Shown here one piece after another: positions 6,914 to 9,989 of a DNA stretch of 9,989 nucleotides. The first letter of the stretch is position 1; each line of letters opens with the position of its first letter. The stretch covers positions 1 through 9,989 of the forward strand of contig JAUQPV010000073.1 in the NCBI GenBank assembly GCA_030550225.1, read 5' to 3'. This stretch comes from Acidobacteriota bacterium (GTDB lineage Bacteria > Acidobacteriota > HRBIN11). The position numbers were made by a program, and so were the translations under genes. The notes under the pieces are model-generated. The model searched no databases. It had not been told where the DNA came from and saw only the letters and a list, made by a program, of their open reading frames with translations.

Positions 6914-7921
6914 TTACAGCGCCTCGGCCTGGCCAGCCCCAGCCGGGACGAGGGGTTCCACGGCGGCCAAGTCTGGCTCGGTCAGACCCAGGGACGTCCC
7001 GACCAACGTCTCGACGGCCCGCACGAGGGTCAACGCATCGAGTCCGTATTCCCGCATCAGGTAAGCTCGGCTCGCCCCGTGGGCGAAAGTGTCTTGCAGG
7101 CCGAGCCGAATCAGACGCCGACCCACGCCGGCCTCAGCCATGAGCTCGGCGACGGCTGACCCAAGGCCGCCGATGACGCTGTGGTTCTCCATCGTGACGA
7201 CGCCATACCGGACCTTAGAAATGGCCTCGAGCACGGTCGGGTCCCGAAAGGGCTTCAGGGTCGAGACGTGGAGATGTTCGACGGAGACGCCTCGCCGCTG
7301 AAGGGCCGCCGTCGCCCGGAGGGCTTCCTCTGTGCAAATCCCGCTCGAAAGGACGGCGACGTCTGTCCCCCGGCTGAGGACCCGGGCCTGCCCAAGCCGG
7401 AAGGGGTCCGTTTTCGGGAACAGCCGGGGGACCTCGCCCCGGAGTAGCCGCACGTAAACGGGACCCGGGACCGAGTGGGCCACGTCGAGGACGGTCTCGA
7501 CGTCCGTGGCGTCCCCGCACTCGAGGACCGTCATGTTCGGCAAAACCCGCATGAGGGCCACGTCATCGATGGCCTGGTGCGTCACGCCGCCCGGCGTCGT
7601 AATGCCCGGTAGGAAGCCGATCAGCCGGACCCGCAGGCAGGGGTAGGCGACCTGCATGGCGACCTGGTCGTAAACTCGGCGAGTGAGAAATACGGCGAAG
7701 GTATGAACGAAGGGTTCGAAGCCTTCCCGAGCCAGGCCGGCCGCAAAGCCGATCATGTTCTGCTCGGCCATCCCCATCGAGAAGAAGCGGTCCGGATAGG
7801 CTGTCTGGAAGTCGTCGACCTCGCAGGAACCCGTCAAGTCCGCCGAGAGGACGACCACGGCCGGCTTGTCTTTCGCCCAAGCGACTAAGTTCCGAGCATG
7901 AGGCCGCAGGACCGTCTCCAT
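6914..7921 (-). CDS. Transketolase, C-terminal subunit (split enzyme)
   Basis: A 335-residue protein corresponding to the pyrimidine-binding and C-terminal domains of transketolase. With the partner encoded upstream it would transfer two-carbon ketol units from ketose to aldose phosphates using thiamine diphosphate. Visible features are SADLTGSCEVDDF (26-38), SMGMAEQNMIGFAAGLA (48-64) with E53 as the Glu that activates the cofactor, FVHTFAVFLTRRVYDQ (71-86), PGITTPGGVTHQAIDD (105-120) with H115, LPNMTVLE, a C-terminal domain with STLKPF and VVTMENHSVIGGLGSA, and DTFAHGASRAYLMREYGLD near the end. The ATG at 7921 lies 11 bases after the stop of the DUF5618 gene, with GAGG overlapping that stop. 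The sequence is very close to the family pattern and appears intact. The donor and acceptor sugars cannot be read from the sequence; pentose-phosphate or a specialised sugar pathway are both possible. Confidence 0.92.
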   Translation of the reverse strand: METVLRPHARNLVAWAKDKPAVVVLSADLTGSCEVDDFQTAYPDRFFSMGMAEQNMIGFAAGLAREGFEPFVHTFAVFLTRRVYDQVAMQVAYPCLRVRLIGFLPGITTPGGVTHQAIDDVALMRVLPNMTVLECGDATDVETVLDVAHSVPGPVYVRLLRGEVPRLFPKTDPFRLGQARVLSRGTDVAVLSSGICTEEALRATAALQRRGVSVEHLHVSTLKPFRDPTVLEAISKVRYGVVTMENHSVIGGLGSAVAELMAEAGVGRRLIRLGLQDTFAHGASRAYLMREYGLDALTLVRAVETLVGTSLGLTEPDLAAVEPLVPAGAGQAEAL

Positions 7922-7932
7922 AGCCTATGCCT

Positions 7933-8337
7933 CTACCGCCGGGGCCGACGGGCCTCCGTACGACGGTGGAGCTTTTGGATAAACCGCTCCGCCGTCTCTA
8001 AGGCGGCCTGGACGGCTTTCACAGATCGCAGTGTACCTCGATAGTAGCCACCGATGTGAAGCTCGTCGTAAATACTCTCAAACATGTCAAGCAGTCGACC
8101 GTCGTAAGGACTCAGGTACCTCCGCAAAGCTTGCCGGTATGCCTCGACGGACTTAGGGAGCTTTTTCTTCAAGAAGCCCCGGCTGATCAAGTAGTCGTTG
8201 ATGGCCTCCAGGACGCCTAAATAGGCCACGCCGCAAGCCGTCTTCACGTATTTCACGTCTGTGTAGATCCCCTCCTGGACCGGGGCATTTTTTAGGACTT
8301 CCCAGGCATTCTCTAAATATCGCTGAGATTCCGTCAT
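7933..8337 (-). CDS. DUF5618 family four-helix protein
   Basis: A 134-residue, predicted all-helical cytoplasmic protein matching the DUF5618 pattern: SQRYLENAWEVLKNA, then EGIYTDVKYVKTACGVAYLG (residues 22-41), VLEAINDYL, KKLPKSVEAYRQAL, LLDMFESIYDELHIGGYYRG and a final helix ending in a basic RR/K-rich tail. The family function is not established. Its helical-bundle look and conserved tyrosines and lysines recall HEPN-like and S23-like small proteins, but I see no RNase RxxxxH motif. The ATG at 8337 has GGAGG six bases upstream. It sits 46 bases after the transketolase N-subunit stop and 11 bases before the C-subunit start, so it should be transcribed with both. The DNA is noticeably richer in A/T than its neighbours (for example around 8160-8175 and 8285-8330), which suggests later insertion. 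Confidence 0.8.
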   Translation of the reverse strand: MTESQRYLENAWEVLKNAPVQEGIYTDVKYVKTACGVAYLGVLEAINDYLISRGFLKKKLPKSVEAYRQALRRYLSPYDGRLLDMFESIYDELHIGGYYRGTLRSVKAVQAALETAERFIQKLHRRTEARRPRR

Positions 8338-8345
8338 CGGTCGCC

Positions 8346-8350
8346 TCCGG
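8346..8350 (-). promoter_or_regulatory. Shine-Dalgarno site of the DUF5618 gene
   Basis: GGAGG on the minus strand lies about six bases before the ATG at 8337. It gives the inserted gene its own good ribosome site. Confidence 0.65.
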
Positions 8351-8383
8351 ATTTAGATCTCCCCGTGGGAAAGGGGTGTCTTG

Positions 8384-9337
8384 CTAAGCGCTCTTAGACC
8401 CCTGAGTCGCCTCCATCTGCTCCAGGACGGCCCGGTACGCCTCTCGTTCGGCCTCGCTACGGAAGCGGACATAGTGAAGCTTGGGCGCCCGCGCCCGGAG
8501 CGGCTCGATCCCCCGACAGGGGTCTGTCCGACAGACGACGACGAGGGGCCTTCCGGGATGGGGCCGCTCGGCCGGAGCCGCCAGGGCCTCGACGTCATGA
8601 CCGTCGACCTCGTAGACGCAAGCGCCGAAGGCCTCTAACTTCGCCGCCATGGGCTCTACATTCATGACCGTCTCGACCCGGCCGTCACACTGCTGACCGT
8701 TGGCGTCGATGTAAATCCCTACGTTGTCCAGCCGATAGTGGACCATCGCCATCAGCGCTTCCCAGGTCTGACCCTCCTGGAGTTCACCGTCGGACATGAA
8801 GACCCAGACCCGGCCCGTCTCGCCTTTCAGCTTCCGGGCCAAAGCGATGCCCCCCGCTACACTGATGGCCTGACTCAGGGAGCCAGCTGTGACCTCGATG
8901 CCCGGCGAGTGTTCGGCCCCGATCATCTCGACCGTGCTCCCGTCCTGATTGAACATTTCGAGGGCCTCCGAGGCCAGCCGACCGACCTCGATCAGCGTGG
9001 CGTACAAGGCCAGGGCATAATGGACTGGCGAGAAGATGAAGCGGTCCAGGTCCGGCGCTCGGGGGCCGTTGTAAAGGCCGCCCCATCCGGCCAAGGGCCG
9101 GTCGGGTCCCGGCACACCAGGGAAGGGCCGGGGAATCATCGGTCCCTGACTGGGGCCCAGGCGCATGACGCGCGTGTACAGCGTGGCCAGGATCTCGGCC
9201 GCCGAACAGGCCTGGCTCAAGTAGCCGCCGCCATGGCGGATGACATATTCCAAGACCCGCCGCCGGATGCCCACGGCGACCTGACGGGCAATGTCGGCCC
9301 AATGTTCGGTATAAACTCCAGACCGCATAGCTGCCAT
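8384..9337 (-). CDS. Transketolase, N-terminal subunit (split enzyme)
   Basis: The thiamine-diphosphate-binding half of a two-subunit transketolase, 317 residues from the ATG at 9337, or 314 from the ATG at 9328. Visible motifs are HGGGYLSQACSAAEILATLY (35-54, replacing the usual GHPGG-type element), FSPVHYALALYATL (102-115) with H106, AEHSPGIEVTAGSLSQAIS (141-159), and the cofactor motif MSDGELQEGQTWEAL (181-195) leading to IDANGQQCDG (210-219). In the cofactor motif the first Gly of the usual GDG is Ser. The C-terminal part has FGACVYEVDGHDVEAL and a GRPLVVVCRT strand. These features fit a subgroup of split transketolases rather than the classic single-chain enzyme. Neither ATG has a good Shine-Dalgarno. 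The frame stays open far upstream, but that part only translates repeats, so a longer start is unlikely. It leads a three-gene cluster with DUF5618 and the C-terminal subunit. Confidence 0.88.
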   Translation of the reverse strand: MAAMRSGVYTEHWADIARQVAVGIRRRVLEYVIRHGGGYLSQACSAAEILATLYTRVMRLGPSQGPMIPRPFPGVPGPDRPLAGWGGLYNGPRAPDLDRFIFSPVHYALALYATLIEVGRLASEALEMFNQDGSTVEMIGAEHSPGIEVTAGSLSQAISVAGGIALARKLKGETGRVWVFMSDGELQEGQTWEALMAMVHYRLDNVGIYIDANGQQCDGRVETVMNVEPMAAKLEAFGACVYEVDGHDVEALAAPAERPHPGRPLVVVCRTDPCRGIEPLRARAPKLHYVRFRSEAEREAYRAVLEQMEATQGSKSA

Positions 9338-9344
9338 ACAAGAG

Positions 9345-9398
9345 GGGGTGCAGGGTGCAGGGACAGAATGCAAGAATAAGATGCAGGATGCAAGATGG
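9345..9398. repeat. 6/7-base degenerate tandem repeat next to the transketolase start
   Basis: On the plus strand the units read GGGTGCA GGGTGCA, then GGACA, GAATGCA, AGAATA, AGATGCA, GGATGCA and AGATGGG. TGCA cores fall at 9349, 9356, 9369, 9382 and 9389, a symmetric 7-13-13-7 spacing. The array ends about eight bases from the ATG at 9337, so it occupies the ribosome-site and leader region of the transketolase N-subunit gene. Two further related octamers, GGAGTGAC and GGAGTAAC, follow at about 9408-9423. Confidence 0.6.
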
Positions 9399-9463
9399 GT
9401 AAGTGGTGGAGTGACGGAGTAACGAAGGATGAAGCGAGTAGAGGAACATCGACCCTTGGAATA

Positions 9464-9584
9464 CCGGCCGTCATGCCGGCGTCCCCGTGTCCCGGCGCCG
9501 CCAGTCATGGCGGCGTCCATCCCATCCCCACACCGGGAGTTATCCCGGCGTCCACCTCCAGATCTGACCGCCATGCCGGCGTCC
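9464..9584 (-). repeat. Array of four short hairpin repeats with conserved GGACG head
   Basis: Four 21-base units lie at 9464-9484, 9498-9518, 9533-9553 and 9564-9584 (start-to-start 34, 35 and 31 bases). On the minus strand each begins GGACG, followed by a six-base arm, a four-base loop and the opposite arm. In plus-strand terms, unit 2 is CCGCCA-GTCA-TGGCGG and unit 3 is CCGGGA-GTTA-TCCCGG, both perfect. Unit 1 is CCGGCC-GTCA-TGCCGG with five pairs. Unit 4 keeps the TGCCGGCGTCC side but has a decayed partner arm. The stem of unit 2 extends to about ten pairs. The arms differ between units in ways that keep pairing. The layout, a fixed head plus a palindrome in clusters, resembles REP-type elements. 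Confidence 0.65.
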
Positions 9585-9588
9585 GTCT

Positions 9589-9702
9589 TCCAAGGAGCGG
9601 ATCGAGGCCTACCTGGGAGGGCATAAAAAGCTTGAAAAGTCGAGACCTTCGGGCTACCGTTTTTCCTACAACCGATGGTGCGAACGGCGAATGGCCAAGT
9701 AA
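9589..9702 (+). pseudogene. Orphan C-terminal coding fragment, possibly from a transposase
   Basis: The plus strand reads SKERIEAYLGGHKKLEKSRP, then SGYRFSYNRWCERRMAK, and a TAA at 9700-9702. It looks like the basic tail of a real protein. A stop (TGA, 9565-9567) and hairpin unit 4 lie just upstream and there is no start codon or ribosome site, so only the 3' end survives. I cannot name the family. The basic composition and the inverted repeat right after it make a broken insertion-sequence transposase the leading guess. Confidence 0.3.
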
Positions 9703-9714
9703 GGGCTTCCCCAG

Positions 9715-9755
9715 GTGTCTAACCGATTAGACAGAGTGTTTACGGGGATAGACAC
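9715..9755. repeat. Inverted repeats TGTCTAA/TTAGACA and GTGTCTA/TAGACAC
   Basis: TGTCTAA (9716-9722), a four-base centre CCGA and TTAGACA (9727-9733) form a perfect seven-base dyad. A further TAGACAC at 9749-9755 pairs with GTGTCTA at 9715-9721. The group lies just after the orphan coding tail. It could be the end of an insertion sequence, whose outer edge would read TTTACGGGGATAGACA and end in CA, or an operator. Confidence 0.45.
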
Positions 9756-9989
9756 GCGGGGGAGGGTCGGGGTCGGGGGATGGGGCAGAAAGCCAGCCAT
9801 GTCGGGCATTTCGAGGGGGCGGGTCCTGATTGGCACGGAGTTTGCTGAGGCGACCCGACGTTCCGTCGGCCGAGATGGCCGGTGCGCGCGCGAAGGCGTT
9901 TGCGGCGGCGGGTGGCCGCACGCTGGGGACCCTGAGTGAGGGTGGGCGGGAGGCGTCTATCCCGAGGTGGTGGGAGGTGAGTCCTGGCG
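9756..9989. other. G-rich stretch with no supported gene
   Basis: The region begins with a G-rich run (about 9757-9785) and continues without a gene I can support. An ATG near 9874 opens a plus-strand frame to the window edge (MAGARAKAFAAAGGRTLGTL at the start), but it has no ribosome site and simple composition. The other open frames look like by-products of base composition. Confidence 0.4.

Noticed and set aside
9338..9574. N-terminal extension of the transketolase N-subunit to 9574
   Set aside because: The extra ~79 codons translate the hairpin array and the 6/7-mer repeat and have no family likeness.
9464..9584. CRISPR array
   Set aside because: The constant part is only about 12-15 bases, the units vary in their stems, and the gaps are about 10-14 bases, too short for spacers.
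9715..9939. Small plus-strand open frame of 74 codons
   Set aside because: It runs through the inverted repeats and a G-rich run, has no ribosome site and shows low-complexity Gly/Arg composition.

Overview
The window comes from a GC-rich bacterium. Codons ending in C or G dominate (GTC, GCC, CGG, GAC), genes carry Shine-Dalgarno sites, and spacing is compact. Acidobacteria-like or related deep-branching, possibly thermophilic, lineages are plausible. That placement is only an impression from the PEGA/TPR proteins, the two-subunit transketolase and the RuBisCO-like protein, because no rRNA or other marker gene is present.

Layout: (1) 1-3650, plus strand: the 3' part of a gene for a TPR plus beta-propeller protein, then a secreted PEGA/TPR protein. 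The ribosome site of the second lies on the stop codon of the first, so they form an operon, probably for a cell-envelope scaffold. (2) 3743-4876, minus: a RuBisCO-like protein (form IV type, not a CO2-fixing RuBisCO), convergent with the PEGA gene. (3) 4877-5383: a 507-base gap. It holds a -10-like box, an intergenic hairpin, a hairpin that buries the ribosome site of the RuBisCO-like gene, and a stretch that looks like a decayed coding fragment. (4) 5384-6805, plus: a sodium:alanine/glycine symporter (AGCS family). (5) 9337-6914, minus: a three-gene cluster of transketolase N-terminal subunit, a DUF5618 four-helix protein, and transketolase C-terminal subunit. (6) 9338-9989: a gene-poor, repeat-rich end. 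It has a 6/7-base tandem repeat beside the transketolase start, an array of four short hairpin repeats, and what may be the broken end of an insertion sequence.

The two transketolase halves should assemble into one thiamine-diphosphate enzyme that moves two-carbon ketol units between sugar phosphates. The RuBisCO-like protein probably acts on a related sugar-acid or ketose phosphate. Together they suggest unusual sugar catabolism near an amino-acid importer, but they are in separate transcription units and no kinase, isomerase or dehydrogenase in the window confirms a pathway. The most unusual items are the hairpin array with compensatory base changes, the DUF5618 gene lodged between two subunits of one enzyme, and the hidden ribosome site of the RuBisCO-like gene.
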